A DNA stretch of 64,000 nucleotides from Actinotalea subterranea (GCF_008364845.1 NZ_VTTP01000011.1:1-64000), one strand, 5' to 3'; shown: positions 31,454 to 40,518, counted from the first letter of the stretch. Notes: generated by a model from the letters alone, not told the origin. Numbers and translations are program-made.

Positions 31454-32113
31454 GTGGCAGTGGATTTCGTCGCGCTCGACTGGGAGACGGCCAACGGCGC
31501 GCGGGGTTCGGCGTGCGCAGTCGGTCTGGTCCGTGTCGAGGCGGGTGCGGTCGTCGACACGTGGTCGACCCTGCTGAGACCGCCCGAGTGCTTCAGCGGG
31601 TTCGACGAGAACAACACCGCGGTGCACGGCCTTCGTGCCGCCGACGTCGCCGACGCCCCTCGGTTCATCGACGTCTGGCCCACCATCGAGTCGTGGTTGC
31701 GTTCCTCGACGGTGGTGGCCCACAACGCGCCCTTCGACCTCGGCGTCGTACAGGACGCGACATGGGCTGCGGGTGCGTGCTGCCCGCGCCTGCGCGTCGG
31801 TTGCACCCTCGCGCTGGCTCGGCGCCACTACGACCTGCCCTCCTACACGCTGGACGTCGTCGCCGAGGCCGCTGGTGTCTCCCTGGCCCAGCACCATGAG
31901 GCCCTCGCCGACTCGCTGGCGGCCGCCGAGATCCTCATGCGTATCGCGGAGGAGTCCGCCGCCTCGTCGGTCGACGAGGTCTTCGACCTGCACGGGCTCG
32001 CGCTCGGCTGGTCGACCGGCCCGGACGCGGCACCGTGTCGGGTCGTGGGCCGGTCCCGATGGACGAAGGTCGTGCCCGGCACGGCTGGATGGGCCGAGTC
32101 GACGCTCTGGTGA
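31454..32113 (+). CDS. DnaQ-like 3'-5' exonuclease domain protein
   Basis: 219 aa DEDDh exonuclease: motif I FVALDWETAN (Asp9, Glu11), motif II VAHNAPFDL, motif III HHEALADSLAAAE with His and Asp. Such stand-alone proteins act as DNA or RNA trimming or proof-reading nucleases in the cytoplasm. GTG 31454 follows GGAGGG by 7 bases. C-terminal 50 residues lack a recognisable domain. Confidence 0.85.
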   Translation: MAVDFVALDWETANGARGSACAVGLVRVEAGAVVDTWSTLLRPPECFSGFDENNTAVHGLRAADVADAPRFIDVWPTIESWLRSSTVVAHNAPFDLGVVQDATWAAGACCPRLRVGCTLALARRHYDLPSYTLDVVAEAAGVSLAQHHEALADSLAAAEILMRIAEESAASSVDEVFDLHGLALGWSTGPDAAPCRVVGRSRWTKVVPGTAGWAESTLW

Positions 32114-32173
32114 GCCGGGCCTGCCCCTCGCGCCGGTGGACCGTGCGCCGTGCAGTGCCCGCGGCGGGGTGCC

Positions 32174-32488
32174 TCAGTCGGGCAGGCGGGCGCTGATCGA
32201 CCGCAGACCCGCGAGGTCGACGACCACACGGTCGGGGGCCCGGACGATCCGGCCGAGCACGTGCGAGCAGCCTGCGCAGCGCAGGACGACACCAGGGGCG
32301 CGCCGGTACACGCGTGCCGCAGCGAGGACCGCGGTGCGGCCGCACCCGCCGCAGGTGCCGACGGCCGTCGTCATGTCCATCGCGAAGATCTCGAGGAGGT
32401 CGCCGGCGAGGGCGTTCCCGTCGACGTAGGCGTCGTCGACGGCGGCCTCGTCGGCGTCGGTCAGGTGCGTGGGCTCGTGGTCGGTCAT
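32174..32488 (-). CDS. DUF6510 zinc-ribbon protein
   Basis: 104 aa. Central zinc-binding knuckles GTCGGCGRTAV and LRCAGCSHVLG, preceded by DAYVDGNALAGDLLEIFAMDMTTA, a conserved actinobacterial pattern. Function unknown. It is the third gene of a molybdoenzyme operon and overlaps the flavin reductase gene (ATGA), so it probably helps that electron-transfer system. Confidence 0.8.
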   Translation of the reverse strand: MTDHEPTHLTDADEAAVDDAYVDGNALAGDLLEIFAMDMTTAVGTCGGCGRTAVLAAARVYRRAPGVVLRCAGCSHVLGRIVRAPDRVVVDLAGLRSISARLPD

Positions 32489-33237
32489 GCCTGACCTCCG
32501 GTCGGGCCGAACCGCTCGGCGCGGATGCGTGCGGGGTCGTGGCCCAGGTCCACGAGGAGCGCCGTGATCGCCTCGACGAACGGTGTCGGCCCGCACACGA
32601 AGCACGTCGGGCGCGCGGACGGCGCGAACGTCGCCGCGCGGAGCACGTCGGCGTCGATCCGCCCCGGGGCGCGACCCGGCGGGGCGACCCGCGTGTGCTG
32701 CCACGTGACGGCCACGCCGCCCGCCCGCGTCGACTCGAGCGCGAGCTCCGCGGAGTAGAGGGCCGAGCCCGGGTCGCGGACCGAGCAGAGCAGTCGCATG
32801 GGAGTCCGGGCCCCGGCGCGGGCTCGTGAGCGCACCATCGCCACGAGGGGCACCAGGCCCGTCCCCCCACCGACGAGCTGGACGGGCGCGGCGTCCTCGG
32901 GCCGCCAGACGAACCACCCGCCCAGCGGCCCGCGCACCTCGACCTGGTCCCCGGCCTCCATCGCCCCGGCGAGGTAGCCGGAGACCTCTCCACCCGGGAC
33001 CTCGGCCACCGTGATGCTCACGAGGTCACCGTTCGTGGCGTCCGCGATCGAGTAGGCACGCGTCGCCGTGTACCCGTCAGGCGCGGTGAGGCGGACGTCG
33101 ACGTGCTGCCCGGGCAGGTGGCCGGGCCACCCCGGCACCTCGAGCACGATCGTCCGGGCGGACGCCGTCTCGGCGGTGAAGGAGCGGGCGGTCGCGGTCC
33201 GCCAGGTCAGTCGCCCCAGTAGCGCTGCTCCCGCCAC
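32485..33237 (-). CDS. Ferredoxin/flavodoxin reductase-like FAD-NAD(P)H oxidoreductase
   Basis: 250 aa. FAD-binding barrel (VPGWPGHLPGQHVDVRLTA, TRAYSIADA), NAD(P)-binding domain (VQLVGGGTGLVPLVAMVRS) and the C-terminal CFVCGPTPFVEAI, but no 2Fe-2S domain. GTG 33237 is inside the molybdoenzyme's last 31 bases, which gives translational coupling. It likely feeds electrons from NAD(P)H to the molybdoenzyme or its membrane partner. Confidence 0.85.
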   Translation of the reverse strand: MAGAALLGRLTWRTATARSFTAETASARTIVLEVPGWPGHLPGQHVDVRLTAPDGYTATRAYSIADATNGDLVSITVAEVPGGEVSGYLAGAMEAGDQVEVRGPLGGWFVWRPEDAAPVQLVGGGTGLVPLVAMVRSRARAGARTPMRLLCSVRDPGSALYSAELALESTRAGGVAVTWQHTRVAPPGRAPGRIDADVLRAATFAPSARPTCFVCGPTPFVEAITALLVDLGHDPARIRAERFGPTGGQA

Positions 33238-33806
33238 GGGTCCCCCTCGTTGTGGTAGCCGGCGGTCTCCCAGAAGCCGGGCTCGTCGACCGGTGTGAGC
33301 GTCAGGCCCGTGAGCCACTTCGCGCTCTTCCACAGGTAGAGGTGGGGGACGAGCAGACGCGCAGGCCCTCCGTGCTCGGGGCTCAGCGGCTCGTCGTCGT
33401 ACGTGTGCGCGACCCAGGCCTTGTGGTGCAGGAGCTCGTCCAACGGCATGTTCGTGGTGTAGCCGCCGTACGAGTGCGCGACGACATGGTCCGCGGAGGT
33501 CTCCACGTCGGCCAGGAGGGTGTCGAGCGACACCCCGCGCCAAGACGTCCCCAGCTTCGACCAGCGCGTGACGCAGTGCAGGTCGACGACCACGTCCTCC
33601 TGCGGGAGCGCGTGGAAGGCGTCCCAGTCCCAGCGGAGCTGTTCACCCGTCTCGCTGGTCACCGTGAGCTCCCAGCGGTCCGGCGGGACGTGCGGGGTGG
33701 GCCCCGCGGACAGGACGGGGAAGTCCTCGACGAGGTACTGGCCGGGTGGGAGCTCGGGCTGCTGGGCGTGCTGCCGGCCGCCGAACCCGCGCGTCACAGG
33801 TGCCAT
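33207..33806 (-). CDS. MsrP/sulfite-oxidase-like molybdoenzyme
   Basis: 199 aa. Sulfite-oxidase-fold Moco domain only: VEDFPVLSAGPTPHVP, VVDLHCVTRWSKLGTSWRGV with the Mo-ligand Cys78, and GGYTTNMPLDELL, HGGPARLLVPHLYLWKSAKW. No Tat signal or haem domain is present, so it is probably cytoplasmic. Such short enzymes in actinomycetes are of unknown substrate (sulfoxide reduction is a guess from family). Forms an operon with the reductase and DUF6510. Confidence 0.87.
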   Translation of the reverse strand: MAPVTRGFGGRQHAQQPELPPGQYLVEDFPVLSAGPTPHVPPDRWELTVTSETGEQLRWDWDAFHALPQEDVVVDLHCVTRWSKLGTSWRGVSLDTLLADVETSADHVVAHSYGGYTTNMPLDELLHHKAWVAHTYDDEPLSPEHGGPARLLVPHLYLWKSAKWLTGLTLTPVDEPGFWETAGYHNEGDPWREQRYWGD

Positions 33807-33989
33807 GAGCGTGTCTCCCTCACCCCGGGGTCGCGCCCGGTCCGGCGGGTGGAACGTGCCCAGTGTCGTGGCGGGTCAGCCTGTGCGACAAGGGTCAGGC
33901 CGCACCGATCTGCGCAGTGCGGTCGTCGTGGGCCGGTCGCGGGGGATCCGCCTCAGTCGGCATGCTCGCCCGGACGCCGATGCCCGGGT

Positions 33990-34006
33990 GTTGCCGGACC
34001 GGCAAC
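33990..34006. promoter_or_regulatory. 17-bp palindrome upstream of the TrxR-like gene
   Basis: GTTGCCGG-A-CCGGCAAC is perfect and ends 42 bp before ATG 34049. A regulator site at a promoter is likely; the regulator is unknown. Nothing else is seen in the 242 bp from 33807. Confidence 0.5.
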
Positions 34007-34048
34007 GATGCTTGTCACAGATCGACGCCAGACCGCAGGCTCCCGCAC

Positions 34049-34990
34049 ATGGACATCTCAGAGTCGTACGACGTGGTCGTCGTGGGTGGGGGAGCGGCCG
34101 GCCTCAACGCGGCCCTCGTGCTGGGCCGGTCCCGCCGTTCGGTGCTCGTCATCGACGCCGGGGAGCCCCGCAACGCCCGTGCGGGCCACATGCACAACTA
34201 CCTCGGCCGGGAGGGCACGCCGCCCGCCGAGCTGCTCCGCATAGGCCGCGCCGAGGTCGCGCGCTACGGCGTCCTGGTGCGCAGCGGCAGAGCCGTCTCG
34301 GCGGCCCGGACCGAGGCCGGGCTCGTCGTCGGGCTCGAGGACGGGACCGCCGTCGCCGCGCGCCGGCTGGTGCTCGCGACCGGCGTGGTGGATGTGCTCC
34401 CCGAGGTGCCTGGTCTCGCCGAGCGCTTCGGCCGCGACGTGCTGCACTGCCCGTACTGCCACGGGTGGGAGGTCGCCGGCCAGCCTCTCGGAGTCCTCGC
34501 GAGCGGCCCGGACTTCGTCGAGCGTGCCCTGCTGTTCCGTCAGTGGAGCGACGACGTGGTGATCTTCCTGGACGGGCAGCCCGCGCCGCCGGGAGAGGAC
34601 GCCGAGCGGCTCGACGCGCGGGGCATCGGCGTCGTGACCGGCCGGGTCGCGCGGGTCGTCGTCGACGCCGACGCGATCACGGGCGTCGAGCTCGTCGGTG
34701 GAGAGGTCGTCGCCCGGTCGGCGCTCGTGGTCACGACGCAGCCGGTGGCCGACACGACGCTGCTCGACGGCGTCGGCGGCCCGGAGGCACCGGGAGTGGT
34801 CGTCGTCGGGAACGCGGCGGCCCCGCACGCAGGCGTGATCGCCGCGGCCGCGGACGGCATGATGGCCGGGACGCGCCTCAACCACGACCTGATCATGGAG
34901 GAGACGGCCTCGGCCGTCGCGGACCGGCGCAGGGCACGGCAACGCGCGAACGACGACCGCACGACCGAGCAGCGAGAGGACGTCGCCTGA
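34049..34990 (+). CDS. Thioredoxin-reductase-like FAD oxidoreductase
   Basis: 313 aa. FAD motif VVVVGGGAAGLNAALVLGRS, VLATGVVDVLPEV, redox-active Cys134-Pro-Tyr-Cys137 (HCPYCHGWE) and a C-terminal FAD motif with VVVVGNAAAPHAGVIAAAADG. The second nucleotide fold begins LGVLASGP rather than GGGDSA, so NADPH binding may be altered, as in other small TrxR-like proteins. The methyltransferase gene overlaps its stop (TGATG). Exact role is unknown; it is probably cytoplasmic disulfide chemistry. Confidence 0.82.
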   Translation: MDISESYDVVVVGGGAAGLNAALVLGRSRRSVLVIDAGEPRNARAGHMHNYLGREGTPPAELLRIGRAEVARYGVLVRSGRAVSAARTEAGLVVGLEDGTAVAARRLVLATGVVDVLPEVPGLAERFGRDVLHCPYCHGWEVAGQPLGVLASGPDFVERALLFRQWSDDVVIFLDGQPAPPGEDAERLDARGIGVVTGRVARVVVDADAITGVELVGGEVVARSALVVTTQPVADTTLLDGVGGPEAPGVVVVGNAAAPHAGVIAAAADGMMAGTRLNHDLIMEETASAVADRRRARQRANDDRTTEQREDVA

Positions 34991-35649
34991 TGAGTCGGCA
35001 CGAGCACGGAGACCAGCCCAGCGAGGCCGACGCCGCGGCGATGTTCGAGCCGTCCGGCTGGGAGGAGCGGTACTCGGGGGAGGGGCACGTCTGGAGCGGG
35101 AACCCCAACGCGCAGCTCGTCACCGAGGCGGGCCGGCTCACGCCTGGCACCGCGCTCGATGTCGGCTGCGGCGAAGGCGGCGACGTGATCTGGCTGGCGC
35201 GGCAGGGCTGGCACGTCACGGGTGCGGACTTCTCGGAGAACGGCCTGGCGCGTGCCGCGCGGCACGCGCAGGAGGCGGGGGTCGGCGACCTGGTCCGGTG
35301 GTGGCAGGTCGACGCGCGCACCTTCGCGGCAGGGGACCAGCTGTTCGACCTCGTGACCACGCACTTCTTGCACCCGCCGGACGGCGGCATGGTCGACGTC
35401 ACGCGTCGGCTCGCCGGGGCCGTCGCTCCGGGCGGTCACCTGCTGGTCGTCGGGCACGCGCCCTCCTCCCAGCACACCGTGCTCACGGCCGCGCACCGGA
35501 GGGCGATGTTCGTCGCCGAGGACCTGCTGCCCGCGCTCCCCGACGGCTTCGAGGCGCTCGTCGTGGAGCAGCGACCGCGCACGATGACGCGGGACGGCGT
35601 CGAGATGGAGGTCGACGACTCGACCCTGCTCGCCCGCCGCGTCCGCTGA
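34990..35649 (+). CDS. Class I SAM-dependent methyltransferase
   Basis: 219 aa. SAM motif ALDVGCGEGGDVIWLARQGW, motif II VTGADFSENGL and post-motif LVTTHFLHPP. N-terminus MFEPSGWEERYSGEGHVWSG is typical of the TPMT/TehB-like group that methylates small thiol or tellurite-type substrates. It is coupled to the TrxR-like gene. The substrate is not readable. Confidence 0.85.
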   Translation: MSRHEHGDQPSEADAAAMFEPSGWEERYSGEGHVWSGNPNAQLVTEAGRLTPGTALDVGCGEGGDVIWLARQGWHVTGADFSENGLARAARHAQEAGVGDLVRWWQVDARTFAAGDQLFDLVTTHFLHPPDGGMVDVTRRLAGAVAPGGHLLVVGHAPSSQHTVLTAAHRRAMFVAEDLLPALPDGFEALVVEQRPRTMTRDGVEMEVDDSTLLARRVR

Positions 35650-35719
35650 CGCGGCGGCGGCCCCGCGACCGCGCGAGCTGAGGGAGCGCCGCAACCACCC
35701 TCACCCACGCGGGGCGGGG

Positions 35720-36235
35720 TCACTCCTGCGCGGGAGCTGCCTGTGCCGCCGCCCACTCACGGACGCGGCGCGCGCTCTCGTCCTCGGAAAGGTCCTCGAC
35801 GCGCGTCATGATCGACCAACGCACGCCGAAGGGGTCCCGGATGCTCGCGTAGCGGTCGCCCGAGACGAACGTGCTGAGCGGCTCCCGGACGACAGCACCC
35901 GCGGCGACGGCCCTCGCGACCACGCCGTCCGCGTCGTTGCAGTACAGGCCCAGCGAGTAGCAGTCGCCCTCCGGGGCCGCCACGAGCCCGTACGCGGGGT
36001 TCGGCTCACCGACCTGGAGGCACCCGTTCCCGAGGTCCAGGCTCGCGTGCGCGACGACGCCGTCGAGCTCGGTGACGTCGACGACGCGCGCCCCGAAGAC
36101 CGCCTCGTAGAAGGCGATCGCCTCGCGCGCCCGTGGCACGGTGATGAAGGGCGTGATGCTGGTCGAGCCGTGCGGGACGCCGTGCGTGGTGTGGTCGCCG
36201 TGGGCGCCTACGATGCCTGCTCCGTCGAGGTTCAT
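35720..36235 (-). CDS. VOC-family (glyoxalase/bleomycin-resistance) protein, PhnB-like
   Basis: 171 aa. PhnB-style: TSITPFITVPRAREAIAFYE, CLQVGEPNPAYG, YCNDADGVVARAVAAGA and RYASIRDPFGVRWSIMTR. VOC proteins are metal-dependent dioxygenases, isomerases or resistance proteins; the metal-site residues are only partly visible. Divergent from the AraC gene over 63 bp. Confidence 0.82.
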   Translation of the reverse strand: MNLDGAGIVGAHGDHTTHGVPHGSTSITPFITVPRAREAIAFYEAVFGARVVDVTELDGVVAHASLDLGNGCLQVGEPNPAYGLVAAPEGDCYSLGLYCNDADGVVARAVAAGAVVREPLSTFVSGDRYASIRDPFGVRWSIMTRVEDLSEDESARRVREWAAAQAAPAQE

Positions 36236-36298
36236 GCGGGTCACGCTAGGAAGCGTCCGGCCGGGCGGGCTTGAAGATTCGCGACAGCGGGAGGTCCG

Positions 36299-37123
36299 AT
36301 GGACGACGAGTGGCGGGGGCCCCTCTACCCGACCCGGCTGCCCACGTTCCACCGGTCCGCGCCGCCCGCCGAGGTGGCCGACCGCGTCGCGTGGTTCTGG
36401 GTCCCCGAGTGGGACGTCGCGCCAGGCCGGGTCTCCCGGCAGGAGGTGCTGCCGCTCCCCGCGCTCAACCTCGTCGTCGAGCAGGACGCTGTCAGCCTGT
36501 CGGGACCGTCCACGCGTCGCTCGTCCCGCGACCTGACGGGGCGTGGCTGGGCTGTCGGGGCGCTCCTGCGCCCCGCGGCGACGCCGCATCTCGTCGACGC
36601 CCCGGCCGCGATCAAGGACGCGACCGTGACCGTCGACGCCCCCGAGCTGCGGCGGGCCGTCGCCGCGGAGATGACGGCAGGGCACGACGGCGACCGACGA
36701 CGGACGGGCGCCGTGGCAGCAGCAGCCGCCTGGATCCAGCACAACGTCCCCCCGGCGGGCGCCGAGGGCCGGCTCGCGAACCGGATCGACACGCTCGTCC
36801 GCACCGAGGCCTCGATCACCAGGGTCGACCAGGTCGCCGAGCAGCTCGGCGTGTCCACCCGCACGGTCCAGCGGCTCGCCCGCAGGTACGTGGGGCTCAC
36901 GCCCCTCGCGGTGATCCGCAGGTACCGCCTCCAGGAGGCGGCCGACCGCCTTCGCGCCGGGGCCGGGGCCGGGGCGAGCATCGCCGACATCGCGGCCGAG
37001 CTCGGGTACGCCGACCACGCGCACCTGGCCGCGGCGTTCCGGGACGTCCTCGGCCTCGCACCGAGCCACTACCGGCGGGAGGTCACGACCGATCCGCCCG
37101 GGGCGGCGCGACCGGGAGGGTGA
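36299..37123 (+). CDS. AraC-family regulator
   Basis: 274 aa with a C-terminal AraC HTH pair (VDQVAEQLGVSTRTVQRLARRY, then SIADIAAELGYADHAHLAAAF ... SHYRRE) and an N-terminal DUF6597-like sensor domain (ALNLVVEQDAVSLSGPS). It diverges from the VOC gene and may regulate it. Its 3' end overlaps the convergent histidine kinase gene by 41 bp. Confidence 0.85.
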   Translation: MDDEWRGPLYPTRLPTFHRSAPPAEVADRVAWFWVPEWDVAPGRVSRQEVLPLPALNLVVEQDAVSLSGPSTRRSSRDLTGRGWAVGALLRPAATPHLVDAPAAIKDATVTVDAPELRRAVAAEMTAGHDGDRRRTGAVAAAAAWIQHNVPPAGAEGRLANRIDTLVRTEASITRVDQVAEQLGVSTRTVQRLARRYVGLTPLAVIRRYRLQEAADRLRAGAGAGASIADIAAELGYADHAHLAAAFRDVLGLAPSHYRREVTTDPPGAARPGG

Positions 37124-38204
37124 CGAGGAACCGGGCACCCGAGCCGGCGCCCGCGCTCCGCGCCTCCACGCGCCCGTCGTGCGCCTCGACGAGGGCCTTG
37201 ACGATGGCCAGGCCGACACCGGACCCACCGCTCGCCCTGTCGCGCGCCGAGTCGGCCCGGTAGAAGCGCTCGAAGACGTGCGGCAGGTGCTCCGCGGCGA
37301 TGCCCTCCCCGGTGTCCGACACCGAGAGCACCACGGCCCCGGCACCCGCGGTGGCCCCGAGCACCACGTGCCCACCGGGCGGCGTGTGCCGCAGCGCGTT
37401 GTCCACGAGGTTGCCGAGCACCTGGGCCATGCGCTCCGGGTCGGCGAGCACCCGCGGCAGCCCCTGGGAGGCGTCCACGGTCAGCTCGACCCCCGCGGCC
37501 GCGGCGCGGTCGCACGCGGCGAGGCACGCCAGGCGCACGAGGTCCCCCGGGTCGGTCGGCCGCGGCGCGAGGGTGAGCTCGCCGCTCTCCGCCCGCGTCA
37601 CGGCCGCAAGGTCCTCCGCGAGACGTGTCAGCCGCGCGCCCTGCGCCCGCAGGACCTCGAAGGTCTGCGGGCCCAGCTCGGTCACGCCGTCCTCGATGCC
37701 CTCGAGGTGCGCGGTCAGCGTCGCGACGGGCGTCCGGAGCTCGTGCGCGACGTCGGCGAGCAGGCGGCGCCGCAGGTCCTCGCTCGCCTCGAGGCGCCCC
37801 GCCATCTCGTTGAACGCCGCGACGAGCTCGGCGAGCTCCCGGCCCATCCCGGGCGGGGGGACGCGACCCGCGTAGCGACCACCCGACACCTCGCGGGCCG
37901 CCGCGGTGAGGCCCGACAACGAGGCGCCGATGCGCCGGGCTAGCACGAGGCTCACCACCAGCGCGACGATCGTCGCGACACCCAGGGCGAGCGCGAGCGC
38001 GAGCCCGCTCGCCGTCCGGAAGGCGGCCTCCGCGTGGACGACGGCCTGCTCGGCCGTGCGGATCCCGGTCACCACGAGGTGGTCGTGGAAGATCGCCGGC
38101 CCGACGGCGCCCGCGACGAGCCAGGCGGTGACGCCCGCGACGGCCAGGACGAGGGCGAGCGCCGCGAGCAGTCGCTGCGCGAGCCCGCCGCCCGCGCCGT
38201 TCAC
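37083..38204 (-). CDS. Sensor histidine kinase (HAMP-HisKA-HATPase)
   Basis: 373 aa. Two membrane helices (10-33 and 66-88) bracket a very short 30-residue outer loop, then HAMP, phosphoacceptor His154 (DVAHELRTP), N box LGNLVDNALRHTP and G boxes SDTGEGI and GGSGVGLAIVKAL. Such a short loop suggests sensing at the membrane. Partner regulator overlaps its start by 4 bp. The likely target is the neighbouring metal-related gene at 38955, inferred only. Confidence 0.88.
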   Translation of the reverse strand: MNGAGGGLAQRLLAALALVLAVAGVTAWLVAGAVGPAIFHDHLVVTGIRTAEQAVVHAEAAFRTASGLALALALGVATIVALVVSLVLARRIGASLSGLTAAAREVSGGRYAGRVPPPGMGRELAELVAAFNEMAGRLEASEDLRRRLLADVAHELRTPVATLTAHLEGIEDGVTELGPQTFEVLRAQGARLTRLAEDLAAVTRAESGELTLAPRPTDPGDLVRLACLAACDRAAAAGVELTVDASQGLPRVLADPERMAQVLGNLVDNALRHTPPGGHVVLGATAGAGAVVLSVSDTGEGIAAEHLPHVFERFYRADSARDRASGGSGVGLAIVKALVEAHDGRVEARSAGAGSGARFLVTLPVAPPRADRS

Positions 38205-38923
38205 GTGCCGTCGCCGATCCGGTAGCCGACGCCACGCACGGTGCGCACGTAGCGCTGGCGCTCAGCCGTGTCGCCGAGCTTCTGCCGGACGTGCAGCACG
38301 TGGACGTCCACCAGGTGCTCGTCGCCCACCCAGCCGCTTCCCCAGACGGCCTCGATGAGGGCGGCCCGGCTCATCACGGCCCCGGGCCGGGACGCGAGTG
38401 CCGCCAGGACGTCGAACTCGGTGCGCGTCAGGTGGACGAGGGCGCCGCTCACGCGTGCCTCCCGCGCCGCGACGTCGAGCGTGAGGTCACCGGCCACGAG
38501 GACGACGCCGGGTGTCGGCGTCGGGCCGGAGGTGCTCACGCGGGGCCGCCGCAGCATCGCCCGGATGCGGGCCACGAGCTCACGCGGGCTGAACGGCTTG
38601 GTCAGGTAGTCGTCGGCCCCGACCGAGAGGCCCACGAGGGTGTCGACCTCGTCCGCGCGAGCCGTGAGCATCACGACGTAACAGTCCGAGAACGTGCGCA
38701 GGCGCCGGCAGACCTCGATGCCGTCGGTCCCCGGCAGGCCCAGGTCCAGGACGACGACGTCCGGGTCGCGGGTGCGTGCGCGGTCCAGCGCGTCCGACCC
38801 GTCGTGCGCCACCTCGACCTCGAACCCCTCGCGCTCCAGGTAGCCCGTCACGACGGCCGCGAGTGCGGGCTCGTCGTCCACTACGAGCGCTCGGAGAGGG
38901 TCCGTGCGGGGCGCTGCGGTCAT
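38201..38923 (-). CDS. OmpR-family response regulator
   Basis: 240 aa. Receiver with Asp60 (VVVLDLGLPG) and Lys in LTKPF; winged helix DNA-binding domain (LTRTEFDVLAALASRPG, VDVHVLHVRQKLGD, VRGVGYRI). Cognate kinase is downstream, start overlapping by 4 bp. Confidence 0.9.
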   Translation of the reverse strand: MTAAPRTDPLRALVVDDEPALAAVVTGYLEREGFEVEVAHDGSDALDRARTRDPDVVVLDLGLPGTDGIEVCRRLRTFSDCYVVMLTARADEVDTLVGLSVGADDYLTKPFSPRELVARIRAMLRRPRVSTSGPTPTPGVVLVAGDLTLDVAAREARVSGALVHLTRTEFDVLAALASRPGAVMSRAALIEAVWGSGWVGDEHLVDVHVLHVRQKLGDTAERQRYVRTVRGVGYRIGDGT

Positions 38924-38954
38924 CGGACCATCCTCCCGGTCCTGCGGTGGGCCA

Positions 38955-40340
38955 TCAGGTCGTGGGAAGGATGTCCGGCTCCTCGACGACCGTGATCGAC
39001 CCCCAGTACATGCCCATCGCGCACGAGTAGCGCAGGGTGCCGACCTCCGACGGGGTGAACGTCAGCACGTTCGTCCCCGGCTCGAGCACCATCGGCTCGA
39101 TGCCCAGGTCGGGTGCGTACAGGGACGCGGCACAGCTGACCGCCACGGAGTCGATCTCCCAGCGCACCTCGCGGCCGGCGTACACGGTCGCCGACGCGGG
39201 CTCGTAGCCGCTCGCGACCTGACGGGTCCTCAGCACCTGCACGTCGCCGTCGAGCGTGACGTCGACCTCACCGGTGCCGGCCGTGGGACCTGAGGCCGCG
39301 GCGGGCGCCACGAGTCCGGGAGCGAGGACCCCCAGAGCCCCGGACACGTTGATCGCCGCGAAGGCGAGGACGGCCACGCCGGCGAGGCGGAAGAAGGGTG
39401 CCGCGCGCGGGCCACGTGCGGCAGCGGTGAGCCCGCCGAGGCCGAGGAGGCCGGGCGCGGTGCCCAGGGCGAACACGCTCATGACCAGTCCCGCGCGCAG
39501 GGGGCTCCCGGTCGACATGGCGTACACCTGGACGGCCTGGGTGAAGCCGCACGGCAGCAGGAACGTGCCCGCACCCAGCAGCGCGGCTCTGCCGTCGCTG
39601 TACGGACCGTCGGCCCGGTCCAGGCGCAGGGTGGAGGCGAGCCCCGCGGGCAACGTGAGGGTCCCGCCCCGGGACAGCCGCGGAGAGACGCCTGTGAGCT
39701 TGATCCCGACAGCGGCCATCACGAGCGAGACCAGGACCATGACGACCGCGAGCGTGCGCCCGGTGAGGGTGAACGCCGAGCCGAGCAGTCCGACGAGCGC
39801 ACCCAGGAGCCCGAACCCGACGATCCTGCCGGCGTTGAACGCGAGCTGTGGCCGCAGGCGCTGGGCAGCCGTCTCCTGCGGGTGCGTCTCCGCGTGCCGC
39901 GCGGAGATCGCCAGCACGAGACCGCCGACCAGGGCCATGCACGTCGAGAGACCCGCCGCGACGCCGAGGACGGCGACCATGCCGAGGCTGCCCGACGACG
40001 CCAGGCCCCCCACCTGGTCGGCGACCTGTGTGAGCCCCGTGACCTCCAGGGTGAGCGCGACCGCGCCGAGCAGCGCGACGCCGACGGCCACGTCACGCCA
40101 CACCGTGCGGTCGGATGCGAGCCATGCCGCGTCGTCGGGTCCCGGCTCGTAGCCCGCCGCGCGGATCGCGGCGTCCAGCCGTCCGCGGGGCACCGGTGCG
40201 GCTGTGCGTACCCGCGCGCCCCCCCGCCGGACCGAGACCTTGACGCCCTCGACGCCCGGGACCCGGCGCAGGTGCTTGGCGACGCGCACCTCGCACGCCT
40301 GGCAGGTCATGCCCCGGACGGGCACGTCGATCACCGGCAT
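38955..40340 (-). CDS. HMA - SafE-type membrane - cupredoxin fusion
   Basis: 461 aa. Residues 1-65: heavy-metal-associated domain with Cys13 and Cys16 (GMTCQACEV). Residues 80-345: six to seven membrane helices of the UreH/SafE (TauE-like, DsbD-like) class, with Cys in AAGLSTCMALVGGLVL and LLPCGFTQAVQVY. Residues 365-461: cupredoxin-like domain, strand-rich, with SCAASLYAP and YSCAMGMYWG near the end, likely copper ligands. The layout suggests copper sequestration, export, or delivery from cytosol to outer copper sites. The OmpR pair lies just downstream on the same strand. Confidence 0.83.
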   Translation of the reverse strand: MPVIDVPVRGMTCQACEVRVAKHLRRVPGVEGVKVSVRRGGARVRTAAPVPRGRLDAAIRAAGYEPGPDDAAWLASDRTVWRDVAVGVALLGAVALTLEVTGLTQVADQVGGLASSGSLGMVAVLGVAAGLSTCMALVGGLVLAISARHAETHPQETAAQRLRPQLAFNAGRIVGFGLLGALVGLLGSAFTLTGRTLAVVMVLVSLVMAAVGIKLTGVSPRLSRGGTLTLPAGLASTLRLDRADGPYSDGRAALLGAGTFLLPCGFTQAVQVYAMSTGSPLRAGLVMSVFALGTAPGLLGLGGLTAAARGPRAAPFFRLAGVAVLAFAAINVSGALGVLAPGLVAPAAASGPTAGTGEVDVTLDGDVQVLRTRQVASGYEPASATVYAGREVRWEIDSVAVSCAASLYAPDLGIEPMVLEPGTNVLTFTPSEVGTLRYSCAMGMYWGSITVVEEPDILPTT

Positions 40341-40518
40341 CGGGGGCTCCTCGGTGCTCGTGGCCGCCCGTGGCCGGGCCGTGGCTCGTCGGCGCGGGTG
40401 CAGCCGACGTCCGAAGGTAACCGGGGGGCGGAGCGCTGGGCACGGGCCGGAGGGCCCGCGGGCCCGATCTTCAGCAACTCTTCATGGACGGCGGACCGCG
40501 GTCACGCGAGCGCGGCGC

